From assembly GCF_039631355.1 (NCBI RefSeq), contig NZ_JBDIVF010000001.1, positions 124,001 through 188,000 of the forward strand: a DNA stretch of 64,000 bases. Reading direction: 5' to 3'. This document shows positions 10,155 to 18,865 of this stretch, piece by piece. Within the stretch, counting starts at the first letter, position 1; each line of letters begins with the position of its first letter. This stretch comes from Uliginosibacterium paludis (lineage in GTDB: Bacteria; Pseudomonadota; Gammaproteobacteria; Burkholderiales; Rhodocyclaceae). Position numbers and translations under genes: made by a program. The notes under the pieces were generated by a model. The model did no database searches and was not told the origin of the DNA. It was given only the letters and a program-made list of their open reading frames with translations.

Positions 10155-11645
10155 ATGGGAGAAGTGCAAGCGCCTGCCACGCTCGACAGCGTGGCCCTGC
10201 GCACGCTCATCGACGCGATTCCGGCCGGCGCGCTCGTCATCGATGAATGCGGCGTGATCCGCGCCGTGAATGAAGAACTCGGCCGCCTGCTCCAGTACGA
10301 CACGGCAAGCCTGGTTGATTCATCGCTCGACCACCTCCTGCCCGAGCGGCTGCGCCCGCAGCATGCGCTGCTCATCGCCCGCTTCATGAAAGCCCCTGCA
10401 CGCCGCACGATGGGCGCCGGCCAGGCGCTCTTCGCGCGGCGCGCGGATGGCTCGGAAATTCCGATCGAGATCGGACTCAATCCGCTCAATACGCCGGACG
10501 GCCTGCGGGTGCTGGCAACCCTGGTCGACGTCAGCGCAGCGCGCAAGGCGGACCTCCTGTTTCGCCAGATGGTCGACAGCGCCCCCTACGGCATCCTGAT
10601 CATGAACAGCCGCGGCCGGATCATGCTCGTCAATCGGCATCTTCCGGTCATGTTCGGCTATGACAAGGCGGCGCTCGAAGGCCAGTCGATCGAGATGCTG
10701 CTGCCGGAGCGCTATCGCAGCGCGCACATCGCGCTTCGCGCGGCCTATGAAAGCTCGCCTGAAATCCGCAGGATGGGTCCGGGACGAGACCTGACCGCAC
10801 AGCACCGGGACGGAAGCGAGTTCCCCGTCGAGATCGGTCTGAGCCCCATCGAGATCGAGGGCGAAGCCTGCACGCTGGCGGCGGTGATCGACATCACCGA
10901 GCGCAAGAAAATGGAGCTGGACCTTCGCCGGGTCAACACGAATCTCGAGGAGTTCACCTACGTCGCCTCGCATGACCTGCGCTCCCCGCTGCGCGGCATC
11001 GGCGATTTGCTCAATTGGGTCCAGGAAGATCTCGGCGAAGGCGTCTCGGCCGACGTGCTGCGCAACTTCGAGCGCATCACGCTCCGCGTGCGCCGCATGG
11101 AGCAGCTGATCGACAACCTGCTGGCCTATGCGCGGGCCGGGCGGAATACCGGCGAAACCAGCCTGATCGACCTGCCCTCGATGCTGGACCGGATCGAAGA
11201 GCTCAGCAGCCTTCCGCCCGGTTTCAGTCTCACGCGCCAGATCAGCGCCAGCCGCTTCACCGGCAGCCTGACGCCGCTGGAAACGGTGCTGCGGAATCTG
11301 ATCGGCAACGCCATCAAGCATCACGACCAGCCAAGCGGGCACATCGAAGTCCGCGCCGAAAACGATGGCAGTTTCTGCCACATCACGGTCTGCGACGATG
11401 GTCCGGGCATTCCGGCCCAGGCACACGAACGCATTTTCAAACTGTTCCAGACCCTCAACAACGCCGCGGACGGTGGCACCGGCATCGGACTTGCCGTGTC
11501 CCGGCGGATGACGGAAAGCCATGGCGGCCGCCTCAGCGTCACCGCCAACACCGGCCGGCGCGGCGTGACTTTCCACGTCTGGTGGCCCCGATTCCTTCGC
11601 AAGGACGTCAGCGATGCAAACCCGAATCAATGTCCTGCTGGTTGA
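10155..11645 (+). CDS. PAS-PAS sensor histidine kinase (HWE-free, phytochrome-kinase-like core)
   Basis: 496 aa with GGAGG 7 nt before the ATG. Two PAS domains are visible (about 10-130 and 135-255). They share GYDKAALEGQSIEMLLPERYR-like and GDGSEFPVEIGLSPI-like blocks, so they look like an internal duplication. A HisKA domain follows with EFTYVASHDLRSPLRGI (phospho-acceptor H273) and a HATPase_c domain with NLIGNAIKHHD (N box), DDGPGIP (G1) and GTGIGLAVSRRM (G2). No transmembrane segment is evident, so it is probably a soluble sensor. The ligand or cofactor cannot be told. The last 32 nt overlap the next gene, a receiver, which is its likely partner. Confidence 0.9.
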   Translation: MGEVQAPATLDSVALRTLIDAIPAGALVIDECGVIRAVNEELGRLLQYDTASLVDSSLDHLLPERLRPQHALLIARFMKAPARRTMGAGQALFARRADGSEIPIEIGLNPLNTPDGLRVLATLVDVSAARKADLLFRQMVDSAPYGILIMNSRGRIMLVNRHLPVMFGYDKAALEGQSIEMLLPERYRSAHIALRAAYESSPEIRRMGPGRDLTAQHRDGSEFPVEIGLSPIEIEGEACTLAAVIDITERKKMELDLRRVNTNLEEFTYVASHDLRSPLRGIGDLLNWVQEDLGEGVSADVLRNFERITLRVRRMEQLIDNLLAYARAGRNTGETSLIDLPSMLDRIEELSSLPPGFSLTRQISASRFTGSLTPLETVLRNLIGNAIKHHDQPSGHIEVRAENDGSFCHITVCDDGPGIPAQAHERIFKLFQTLNNAADGGTGIGLAVSRRMTESHGGRLSVTANTGRRGVTFHVWWPRFLRKDVSDANPNQCPAG

Positions 11646-12039
11646 TGACGACGATGTCGCGCGCGAAGCGGTGATCCGCAGCTTCGCGCGCAACGATCTG
11701 CCCATAGACACGGTCTGCGCCGAAGACGGCTCGGAAGCGCTCGACATCCTCAGCAGCCGGCATCCCACCCGCAGCATCCGCAAACCCTTGATCGTGCTGC
11801 TGGACCTCAACATGCCGCGCATGAACGGCTTCGAGTTTCTCGAGAACCTGCGCAGCGACGAGCAGCTGCGGGACACCGTAGTCTTCGTGCTCAGCACCTC
11901 GGACTCGGACAAGGACCGCAGCCGCGCCTACCACGAGAACATTGCAGGCTATCTGGTGAAATCCGCCGCCGGTCCACAGTTCAGACATCTGATCAAACTG
12001 ATGGACGCCTACCACCAGTCGGTGTGCCTGCCGATCTGA
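11614..12039 (+). CDS. Single-domain response regulator (Rcp1/CheY-like)
   Basis: 141 aa, a stand-alone receiver. Acidic pocket residues lie in VLLVDDDDVARE, the phospho-acceptor is D64 in LLDLNMPRMNG, the conserved T/S is in FVLSTSDSDKDR, and the lysine is in GYLVKS. The STSDSDKD form is typical of receivers paired with phytochrome-type kinases. It has no output domain, so it likely passes phosphate or binds a partner such as the following REC-GGDEF-EAL protein. It starts inside the kinase gene. Confidence 0.9.
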   Translation: MQTRINVLLVDDDDVAREAVIRSFARNDLPIDTVCAEDGSEALDILSSRHPTRSIRKPLIVLLDLNMPRMNGFEFLENLRSDEQLRDTVVFVLSTSDSDKDRSRAYHENIAGYLVKSAAGPQFRHLIKLMDAYHQSVCLPI

Positions 12040-12058
12040 ACGCATCGCGAGGTTCGCC

Positions 12059-13786
12059 ATGGGAAGCCCGGAATCCGGATTGCACCTGCTGATCGTCGAT
12101 GATGACGACGTTGATCGCGAGCGGGTCCGCCGCATGCTGCTCAGCAGTGATCCGACCATGCATGTCGCGGAGGCCAGCGGCCCGGCCGACACCATGGATC
12201 TGCTGCGACGCCAACCCTTCGACTGCATGATCGTGGACTATCGCCTGGGCCACCTCACTGGCCTGGAGTTGCTCGACCAGGTGAGAGCCGTCGTCCCCCG
12301 CTTCTGCGCCACCATCATGGTGACCGGCCTGGGTGACGAAGAAATCGCGGGGGCCGCAGTGCGCGCCGGCATCAGCGACTATCTCACCAAGGGCCAGCTC
12401 GACAATGGTCGCCTGATGCAGTCGGTAACGGGCGCCATGCATCGCGCCGCGCTCGAAAAGCGCCTGCATGACATGGCCTACTACGACGCGCTGACCACCC
12501 TCGCCAGCCGCACCCTGCTCGTCGACCGGCTGCAGCAGGTGATCAATCGCTACACGCGGGAGTCGCTCGTCTCCGCGCTGGCCTACATCGATCTCGACAA
12601 CTTCAAGCCGATCAACGACACCTGGGGTCATGCCGCCGGAGACAAGGTGCTCATCCGCGTGGCCGAGCGGCTGACCCACGCCCTGCGTGTCACCGACACG
12701 GCCGCCCGCCTCGGCGGTGATGAGTTCGCCCTGCTGCTGACCGACATGCACGACCTGGTCTCCTGCGAGATCATGCTCGGCCGCATCAGCCGGATCCTGT
12801 GCGAACCCATCACGCTCGAGGTTGATGCAGGCAGCGTGAGCGTCAGCGTGACGGCCAGCATCGGCGTCGCGCTGATCCAGGACAGTCAGACCACGGCCGA
12901 TACCGTCATCCGCCATGCGGACCACATGATGTACAAGGTCAAGAATTCGGGTCGCAAGGGCATCCTGTTTTTCGATCCGCAGGCGGAGAGCAGCCTGCTC
13001 AGCATCCATCACCAGCTTGACGAAGTGTCGCGCGCGCTCGAGCGGGACGAATTCGAGCTCTACTACCAGCCGCAGATCAACCTCTTGAGTGGCGACGTCA
13101 TCGGCGTCGAAGCCCTGATCCGCTGGCATCACCCGGAGCGCGGCCTGCTGGCCCCCGAAAGTTTCTGGCAGGCGCTGCACAGCGAGAAGTTCAGCCGCGT
13201 TCTCGGCAAGTGGGTCATCGAACAGGCGCTGGACCGGATCGAAGCCTGGCGCGTGGAGGGGCTCCGGCTCACCGTCGGCGTCAACATCTCGGTGCATCAT
13301 CTGCTGCATCCGGATTTCTGCGCCGACCTGCGCACCGCACTGCAAAGCCATCCGCATATTCCGCCGGCCTGCCTCGATCTCGAGATCCTCGAAACCGCCG
13401 CCATCGACGACATGAACCGCGCCGTCGACACCCTGCGCGAATGCAAGGCGCTGGGGCTCACCATCGCGCTCGATGACTTCGGCACCGGCTACTCTTCGCT
13501 CACGCACCTCAAGCGCCTGCCGGCCGACCGGCTCAAGATCGACAAGAGCTTTGTCATCAACATGCTCACCGACCCCGACGATCAGGCCATCGTGGTGGCT
13601 GTAACCAGCCTCGCGCAAGCCTTTCAGCGCAAGGTCATCGCAGAGGGCGTCGAATCCGCCGAGCACATCCGCCGCCTGGTGGACATCGGCTGTCTGCTCG
13701 GTCAGGGTTACGGCATCGCCCGACCGATGCCCGCCGGCGAAATCCTGGCCTGGATCGAGCAGCGCAGGCACAATCCTCCGATCTGA
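12059..13786 (+). CDS. REC-GGDEF-EAL response regulator (c-di-GMP turnover)
   Basis: 575 aa. The N-terminal receiver has LLIVDDDDVDRERV and phospho-acceptor D60 in MIVDYRLGHLTG. The GGDEF domain keeps an intact GGDEF motif (residues 219-223) and an RVTD inhibitory I-site five residues before it. The EAL domain has EALIRW (E351), the LEILE block, DDFGTGYSS, KIDKSFV and EGVES, so both a diguanylate cyclase and a phosphodiesterase site look intact. Such proteins make and/or break c-di-GMP under phosphorylation control. It lies 19 nt after the receiver gene and 35 nt before a nucleotidase gene. Which activity dominates cannot be read from sequence. Confidence 0.93.
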   Translation: MGSPESGLHLLIVDDDDVDRERVRRMLLSSDPTMHVAEASGPADTMDLLRRQPFDCMIVDYRLGHLTGLELLDQVRAVVPRFCATIMVTGLGDEEIAGAAVRAGISDYLTKGQLDNGRLMQSVTGAMHRAALEKRLHDMAYYDALTTLASRTLLVDRLQQVINRYTRESLVSALAYIDLDNFKPINDTWGHAAGDKVLIRVAERLTHALRVTDTAARLGGDEFALLLTDMHDLVSCEIMLGRISRILCEPITLEVDAGSVSVSVTASIGVALIQDSQTTADTVIRHADHMMYKVKNSGRKGILFFDPQAESSLLSIHHQLDEVSRALERDEFELYYQPQINLLSGDVIGVEALIRWHHPERGLLAPESFWQALHSEKFSRVLGKWVIEQALDRIEAWRVEGLRLTVGVNISVHHLLHPDFCADLRTALQSHPHIPPACLDLEILETAAIDDMNRAVDTLRECKALGLTIALDDFGTGYSSLTHLKRLPADRLKIDKSFVINMLTDPDDQAIVVAVTSLAQAFQRKVIAEGVESAEHIRRLVDIGCLLGQGYGIARPMPAGEILAWIEQRRHNPPI

Positions 13787-13821
13787 ACCCCCGGCTGCCG
13801 GGCGTCTCCCGGCCACACCGC

Positions 13822-14724
13822 ATGCCCTTCGATCTCACCGACAAGCTTGTCATCGGCATTTCCTCGCGCGCCCTGTTCGACCTCGAAACCGAAAACGCGA
13901 TCTACGAACAGCAGGGCGTGGAGCGCTACCGGCAATGGCAACTCGAGCACGAAGACGCCCCGCTCGGATTCGGCACCGCCGGACCGCTCGTCAAGGCCCT
14001 GCTGGGGCTTAACGCACTGTCTCCCGGCAGACAGCTGGTGGAGGTCGTCCTGATGTCGCGCAACTCGCCGGACACCGGCCTGCGAGTGTTCAACAGCATC
14101 GAGCATCACGGCCTGCCGATCACCCGCGCGGCATTCTCCGGCGGCAAACCGATCGCGTCCTACCTGCACGCGTTCAAGGTGGACCTGTTCCTCTCCCGCT
14201 CGGAGGAAGACGTCCAGGCCGGCATCAATGCCGGCATTGCAGCAGCCCGGCTCTATGCGCCGCCTGCCAACCCCTGTCATGCGCAGGACCAGATCCGCAT
14301 TGCCTTCGACGGAGACGCCGTGCTCTTCTCGCATGAGTCCGAAGCCATCTACAAGGCGCAAGGGCTCGCTGCCTTCGAAGCACACGAGCGCGCCCACCGG
14401 CTGGAAGCCATGCAGGAAGGGCCGTTCGCCCGTCTGCTCAAGCTGCTTGCCGCGCTGCAGAAACAATTCCCCGCCGAGCGCTGCCCGGTACGCATCGCCA
14501 TCGTGACCGCACGCTCCAGCCCGGCGCATGCGCGCGTCGTGCACACCCTGCGCAACTGGGATGTGAGCGTCGACGAAGCCTTCTTCCTCGGGGGCGTCAG
14601 CAAGCATGAAGTGCTTGCGGCTTTCGGCGCGCACATCTTCTTCGACGACCAGACGGTTCATCTGGATACGGCGGCCCCGCTGGTCGCGAGCGGCCATGTG
14701 CCGTGGCGCCAGAACACCCCCTGA
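13822..14724 (+). CDS. 5'-nucleotidase, cytosolic cN-I type
   Basis: 300 aa. It matches the eukaryotic-like cytosolic 5'-nucleotidase I family: ISSRALFDLETENAIYEQQG near the N-terminus, VVLMSRNSPDTGLRVFNSI (about 75-93), and the hallmark IAFDGDAVLFSHESE (about 160). The family hydrolyses nucleoside 5'-monophosphates to nucleosides. It lies in the same direction 35 nt after the c-di-GMP gene. EAL cleavage gives pGpG, which Orn turns into GMP, so a GMP-hydrolysing role at the end of this route is conceivable but only inferred. There is no signal peptide, so it is cytoplasmic. Confidence 0.85.
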   Translation: MPFDLTDKLVIGISSRALFDLETENAIYEQQGVERYRQWQLEHEDAPLGFGTAGPLVKALLGLNALSPGRQLVEVVLMSRNSPDTGLRVFNSIEHHGLPITRAAFSGGKPIASYLHAFKVDLFLSRSEEDVQAGINAGIAAARLYAPPANPCHAQDQIRIAFDGDAVLFSHESEAIYKAQGLAAFEAHERAHRLEAMQEGPFARLLKLLAALQKQFPAERCPVRIAIVTARSSPAHARVVHTLRNWDVSVDEAFFLGGVSKHEVLAAFGAHIFFDDQTVHLDTAAPLVASGHVPWRQNTP

Positions 14725-14856
14725 GCCGCAAACCCGCGCCTTCAGGCAAAGTATGGTTGCGTCATGACATGCAGATCAGTCATGCTGCGACATGCCCGGC
14801 AAGCCATCCAACAACAGCCGGACCAACGACAACGCAAGACCCGGGAGCACGCACTG

Positions 14857-15648
14857 ATGAGCAGCACGGAACACAATCCCTACACGCCGCCAGCGGCCGT
14901 CATCGAAGACGAGCGGATCGCCACCGAAAACAGCAGCTTCATCCCCGGCGGTCGTCGTGTACCGGCAGGCAATGGGCTGGGCTGGCTGGCCACGGGCTGG
15001 CGCTTCTTCACCCAGAGCGCGCTCAACTGGATCGCCCTGAGCCTGGTGTTCGGCGTCCTCTGGTTCGTGCTGTCGATCATTCCGGGCGTGAATTTCCTGG
15101 CAGGGATCATCTTCCCGGTCTTCACCGGCGGCATCATGATTGCCTGCGAAAACCAGCGTCAGACCGGAAGCCTCGCCATCGGTGATCTCTTCGCCGGGTT
15201 CCGGGAAAAACTCGGCCCGCTGGCCCTGGTCGGACTCATCTCGATCGGCCTGTCCTTCGCGACGATGATTCCGCTGCTGCTGCTCTTCGGTCTGAGCTTT
15301 TTCGGGGTCATCTTCGGTGCTTCGGCCTTGCCCTCACTCGGCGCTTTCTCGATCGGCGGCATCGTGCTGGCGGTCGTGCTGATGCTGGTCATCGGATGCG
15401 TGCTGTGGTCGGTGCTGTGGTTTGCACCCGCCCTGATCTGCCTGCAGAACCTGGCTCCGATGGAAGCAATGAAAGCGAGCTTCTGGGGGTGCTGGCGCAA
15501 TCCGCTGGCCGGCCTCCTATATGGTCTGGGCGCGCTGTTCCTGCTCATCATCGGCGCCATACCGCTGCTGCTGGGTCTTCTGGTCGTCATGCCGATGCTG
15601 TCCGCCTCGGTCTACGCAGGCTATCGCGACATCTATTTCGAAGAGTGA
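14857..15648 (+). CDS. BPSS1780-like polytopic membrane protein
   Basis: 263 aa. The start at MSSTEHNPYTPPAAVIED is chosen because NPYTPPxA is the usual N-terminal motif of this family. An upstream in-frame ATG (14764) adds 31 charged residues that look untranslated. About five to six hydrophobic segments follow, including pairs near residues 45-100 and 120-190 and a C-terminal one rich in leucine. The function is unknown. It precedes the RDD-SpoIIM-MoxR operon by 34 nt and probably belongs to that unit. Confidence 0.75.
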   Translation: MSSTEHNPYTPPAAVIEDERIATENSSFIPGGRRVPAGNGLGWLATGWRFFTQSALNWIALSLVFGVLWFVLSIIPGVNFLAGIIFPVFTGGIMIACENQRQTGSLAIGDLFAGFREKLGPLALVGLISIGLSFATMIPLLLLFGLSFFGVIFGASALPSLGAFSIGGIVLAVVLMLVIGCVLWSVLWFAPALICLQNLAPMEAMKASFWGCWRNPLAGLLYGLGALFLLIIGAIPLLLGLLVVMPMLSASVYAGYRDIYFEE

Positions 15649-15682
15649 TTTCCGGCCCCTGCGCTGACAGGGGCCTGCCTTC

Positions 15683-16369
15683 ATGCTCGACACCCTCCGT
15701 CACGTCACCACGCCCGAACTGATCGAACTCCAGTTGCGCCCGGCCGGCCTGCTGCCACGCGGGCTCGCCTGGTGCATCGATTTCGTCATCCGGGCCGCGC
15801 TGCTGATCGCGCTCGGCACCTTCCTCAGCAATCTGGGCAGGGCGGGCAGTGGTCTGTGGCTGCTGGGCTACTTCCTGATCGACTGGTTCTATCCGGTCTT
15901 CTTCGAAGTCTGGCGTGGCGGCGCCACACCGGGCAAGAAAACGCTGGGGCTGATCGTCGTTCATGACAATGGCACACCGGTCGGCTGGAGTGCCTCGCTC
16001 GCGCGCAACCTGCTGCGTACGGCTGACCTGCTGCCCTTCGCCTACGGCTGCGGCATCGTCTCCATGCTGCTGCATCGCGAGTTCCGCCGCATCGGCGACA
16101 TCGTGGCCGGCACGCTGGTGGTCTATCGCGAGAAACCCGTGTTGCGCGCGCATCCGGCGCATGAAGCAGTGCTGACACCGCACATGCCGCTTGACCGGGC
16201 GACGCAACGCGCCTTGCTGGCCTTCGCGGAGCGGGCACCTGCCCTCACGCCAGCCCGGCAGGAAGAGCTGGCAGCGCTCCTGCCCCATCTTGCCAGGGCC
16301 CCTAGCGGCCCTCAGGGTGCGGCACGCCTGCTCGGCCTCGCCAACCACGTGGCGGGAAGACAGGCATGA
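15683..16369 (+). CDS. RDD family membrane protein
   Basis: 228 aa. The RDD domain begins with LPRGLAWCIDFVIRAAL (the R..D pattern of the family) and has VFFEVWRGGATPGKKTLGL, then FRRIGDIVAGTLVVY. There are three or so membrane helices in the first 150 residues. The C-terminal 75 residues are soluble. RDD proteins are of poorly known function; some affect ion transport. It overlaps the next gene by 4 nt (ATGA), the first of several such overlaps in this operon. Confidence 0.88.
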   Translation: MLDTLRHVTTPELIELQLRPAGLLPRGLAWCIDFVIRAALLIALGTFLSNLGRAGSGLWLLGYFLIDWFYPVFFEVWRGGATPGKKTLGLIVVHDNGTPVGWSASLARNLLRTADLLPFAYGCGIVSMLLHREFRRIGDIVAGTLVVYREKPVLRAHPAHEAVLTPHMPLDRATQRALLAFAERAPALTPARQEELAALLPHLARAPSGPQGAARLLGLANHVAGRQA

Positions 16370-17352
16370 AACAGGAAGGATTCGAGCGCCTGCACGCGGC
16401 AGAATGGGACGTGTTCGAAGCCTGGCTCGATTACCGGGCCCTGCCCAAGCGGCAGCGCGACGCACGCCACGCGCCTTTCCCGTCGCAAGAGTTGCCGCAA
16501 CGCTACCGGCATCTGTGCCAGCAACTCGCGCTGGCCCGCGACCGGGAATACGGCCTCTCGCTGGTCGAACGCCTGCACGCGCTCGCCCAGCGCGGCCACG
16601 ATCATCTCTACGGGCTGCAAGGGGGCGTTGGCCGCAAGGTCTGGCGCTATGTCACAGGGGGCTTCGCGCGCGATGTGCGCGCCCATCGCGGCTGGGTACT
16701 GGCGTCCTTCCTGCTGCTCTTCGGTCCGCAATTGCTGATGATGCTGGCGGTGCATCTGAAACCCGATCTCGCGCATCTGGTTCTCGACCCGCAGCAGCTT
16801 GCGCACTACGAGCAGATGTACAGCAGCGACGCACAGCATCTGGGCCGTGTGGCCCGCGACGCCTCGACCGATTTCAACATGTTCGGCTTCTATATCTTCA
16901 ACAACGTCAGCATCGCCTTTCGCTGCTTTGCCGGCGGCATCAGCGCCGGACTGCTGACGGTCTTCGCGCTGGTCAGCAACGGCCTGCATTTCGGGGTGGT
17001 GGAAATGCGTCTGATCCAGGCCGGGCTGGGAGAGAACTTCCATTCATTCGTCATCGGCCACAGCGGTTTCGAGCTGGGCGCGATCATCCTGTCCGGTGCG
17101 GCCGGGCTGCGCCTGGGCTTCACGCTGCTCGCACCCGGCCAGCTCGGGCGAGGCGTGGCGCTTGCCCACGCAGCGCACGAGCTCATCGGCATGGTCTGCG
17201 GACTGGCCGTCATGCTGGTAATCGCCGCCCTGATCGAAGCCTTCTGGTCGCCGCTGCGCCTGGCCTTTCCGATCAAGATCGGCGTGGGCGGCGTTCTCAT
17301 CCTGGTACCGCTGATGTATTTCCTGCTTGCAGGGAGGCGCCATGGATCTTGA
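16366..17352 (+). CDS. Stage II sporulation protein M-like membrane protein
   Basis: 328 aa. A soluble N-terminal helical part (about 1-95) is followed by several membrane helices. The SpoIIM family block DFNMFGFYIFNNVSIAFRCFAGGISAGL (about 167-194) is present, along with FVIGHSGFELGAIILSGAAGLRLG. In sporulating bacteria SpoIIM acts in engulfment; in Gram-negative bacteria the homologue sits in MoxR/DUF58 operons, with unknown function. It overlaps both neighbours and so is tightly coupled. Confidence 0.87.
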   Translation: MKQEGFERLHAAEWDVFEAWLDYRALPKRQRDARHAPFPSQELPQRYRHLCQQLALARDREYGLSLVERLHALAQRGHDHLYGLQGGVGRKVWRYVTGGFARDVRAHRGWVLASFLLLFGPQLLMMLAVHLKPDLAHLVLDPQQLAHYEQMYSSDAQHLGRVARDASTDFNMFGFYIFNNVSIAFRCFAGGISAGLLTVFALVSNGLHFGVVEMRLIQAGLGENFHSFVIGHSGFELGAIILSGAAGLRLGFTLLAPGQLGRGVALAHAAHELIGMVCGLAVMLVIAALIEAFWSPLRLAFPIKIGVGGVLILVPLMYFLLAGRRHGS

Positions 17353-18865
17353 GCGCCTGTCGATCGCCCTGCGCCCGCGCAACAGTTGGGAAGCCATCGA
17401 CCTGGGCGTGCGCTTCGCGCTGAGCCGGGCGCGTCCGCTTTATGCCGCTTGGTTTGCCGTCACGCTGCCGGTGATGCTGCTGCTGAGTCTCGTTTTCGGC
17501 GGGTGGCTGGGCGAACTCAGCTGGGTCAGCCTCATCATGTGGTGGCTCAAGCCCGCCTTTGACCGCATTGCCCTGCATGTGCTGAGCCGTGAAGTGTTCG
17601 GCGAGCAGCCCGCCTTGCGCGAGGTGCTGCATGCCCTGCCCGGCCTGTTGCGCAGCACCCGACTCCTGGCGGCTCTCACCTGGGGACGTTTCAGTCTCGC
17701 GCGCAGCCTGCAGCTGCCTGTCGACCAGCTCGAGGGTCTGCGCGGCAAGGCCGGGCGCGAACGCAAACGCCTGCTTGCGCGGCGCGTCGGCAGCGCGGCC
17801 AACTGGCTGACGCTGGTCTGGCTGCATCTCGAAACGATCCTGTGGATCGGCCTGGCCGGCCTGCTGTTCCTGATCGTGCCGGACGACAGCCTGCCGGATT
17901 TGCGCACGCTCTGGCAGCTCTTCACCAACGCGCCGGCATGGTTTTCGATTCTGCTGTACTGGCCCCTGCTGCTCTGCAGCCTGCTGCTCGAACCCCTCTA
18001 TGTGGCCGGCGGTTTCGCGCTCTATCTCAAACGTCGCACCGATCTGGAGGCCTGGGATGTGGAGCTGCAGTTCCGCCAGCTCGCGCGGCAGCACAGCCTG
18101 CGCCAGGGGCTGGCCGCACTGGTGCTCGGCAGCATGCTGTGGCTGGGCAGCGCCCTCACGCCCACGCCTGCACTCGCAGCAGACAGCGCCCAGCTGCGGG
18201 AGCAGCAGATTGCCGCCGCGGCCCGCCGGGTCGAAGCCGTCATGCAGGATCCTTCGCTGGGGCAGGAGGAAACCGTGCGCAGCCTGCGCTGGCGCAAGGA
18301 CGATCAGCCGGACCCGAAGCGACGCTTCAGCTTGCCCGACTGGCTGGGCGATCTGCTGCGAAGCATCGAGCACGGTCTGGCCAGTGTGGGCAAGCTTGTC
18401 GCACTGCTCGGGCGGGTCGGCGGCTGGCTGCTGATCCTGACCGCGATCGGTCTGCTGGCCTGGCTCGCCCTGCGCTTCGAATGGTTCAGCGCACGCACCG
18501 GGCGCACGGCGCCACCTGCCGAACTGGCAGGATTCGACATCCGCCCCGAATCGCTGCCGGACGACCTGGCGGCATCCGCTCTCGCCCTGCTCGCGGCGGG
18601 AGACACGCGCGCAGCACTGAGCCTGCTGTTCCGGGGCAGCCTGTCGCGCCTGGCCCACCAGCGCCAGGTCGTCTTCGGCCGTGGTGACACCGAAGGCGAC
18701 TGCCTCGAACGCACCCTGCGGCAAGCGCCGGCGCTCGCCCCCTATCTCGCCCGTCTGCTCGGTTGCTGGCAGCGCCTGGCCTATGCGCACCAGTCGGTCG
18801 CCAGTCAGGAAGTCGAAACCCTGTGCCATGACTGGCGCAGGACCTTCGAAGGCGGGCGCGCATGA
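17342..18865 (+). CDS. DUF4129-type membrane protein of the MoxR operon
   Basis: 507 aa from MDLERLSIALRPRNSWEAIDLG, with GGGAGG 5 nt before the ATG at 17342, an overlap of 11 nt with the SpoIIM-like gene. The N-terminal half has about four hydrophobic segments (residues 35-75 and 165-230), then another near 260. A periplasmic or cytoplasmic stretch (about 275-360) and a membrane helix (about 365-385) lead to a C-terminal helical DUF4129 domain. That domain contains LALLAAGDTRAALSLLFRGSLSRLAHQRQ and TEGDCLERTLRQ. The role is unknown; the neighbours suggest a membrane assembly serviced by MoxR. It overlaps the next gene by 4 nt. Confidence 0.8.
   Translation: MDLERLSIALRPRNSWEAIDLGVRFALSRARPLYAAWFAVTLPVMLLLSLVFGGWLGELSWVSLIMWWLKPAFDRIALHVLSREVFGEQPALREVLHALPGLLRSTRLLAALTWGRFSLARSLQLPVDQLEGLRGKAGRERKRLLARRVGSAANWLTLVWLHLETILWIGLAGLLFLIVPDDSLPDLRTLWQLFTNAPAWFSILLYWPLLLCSLLLEPLYVAGGFALYLKRRTDLEAWDVELQFRQLARQHSLRQGLAALVLGSMLWLGSALTPTPALAADSAQLREQQIAAAARRVEAVMQDPSLGQEETVRSLRWRKDDQPDPKRRFSLPDWLGDLLRSIEHGLASVGKLVALLGRVGGWLLILTAIGLLAWLALRFEWFSARTGRTAPPAELAGFDIRPESLPDDLAASALALLAAGDTRAALSLLFRGSLSRLAHQRQVVFGRGDTEGDCLERTLRQAPALAPYLARLLGCWQRLAYAHQSVASQEVETLCHDWRRTFEGGRA

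Noticed and set aside
16366..17352. Evidence for sporulation from the SpoIIM-like gene
   Set aside because: The protein is the Gram-negative MoxR-operon member of the SpoIIM family; no other sporulation gene is present.
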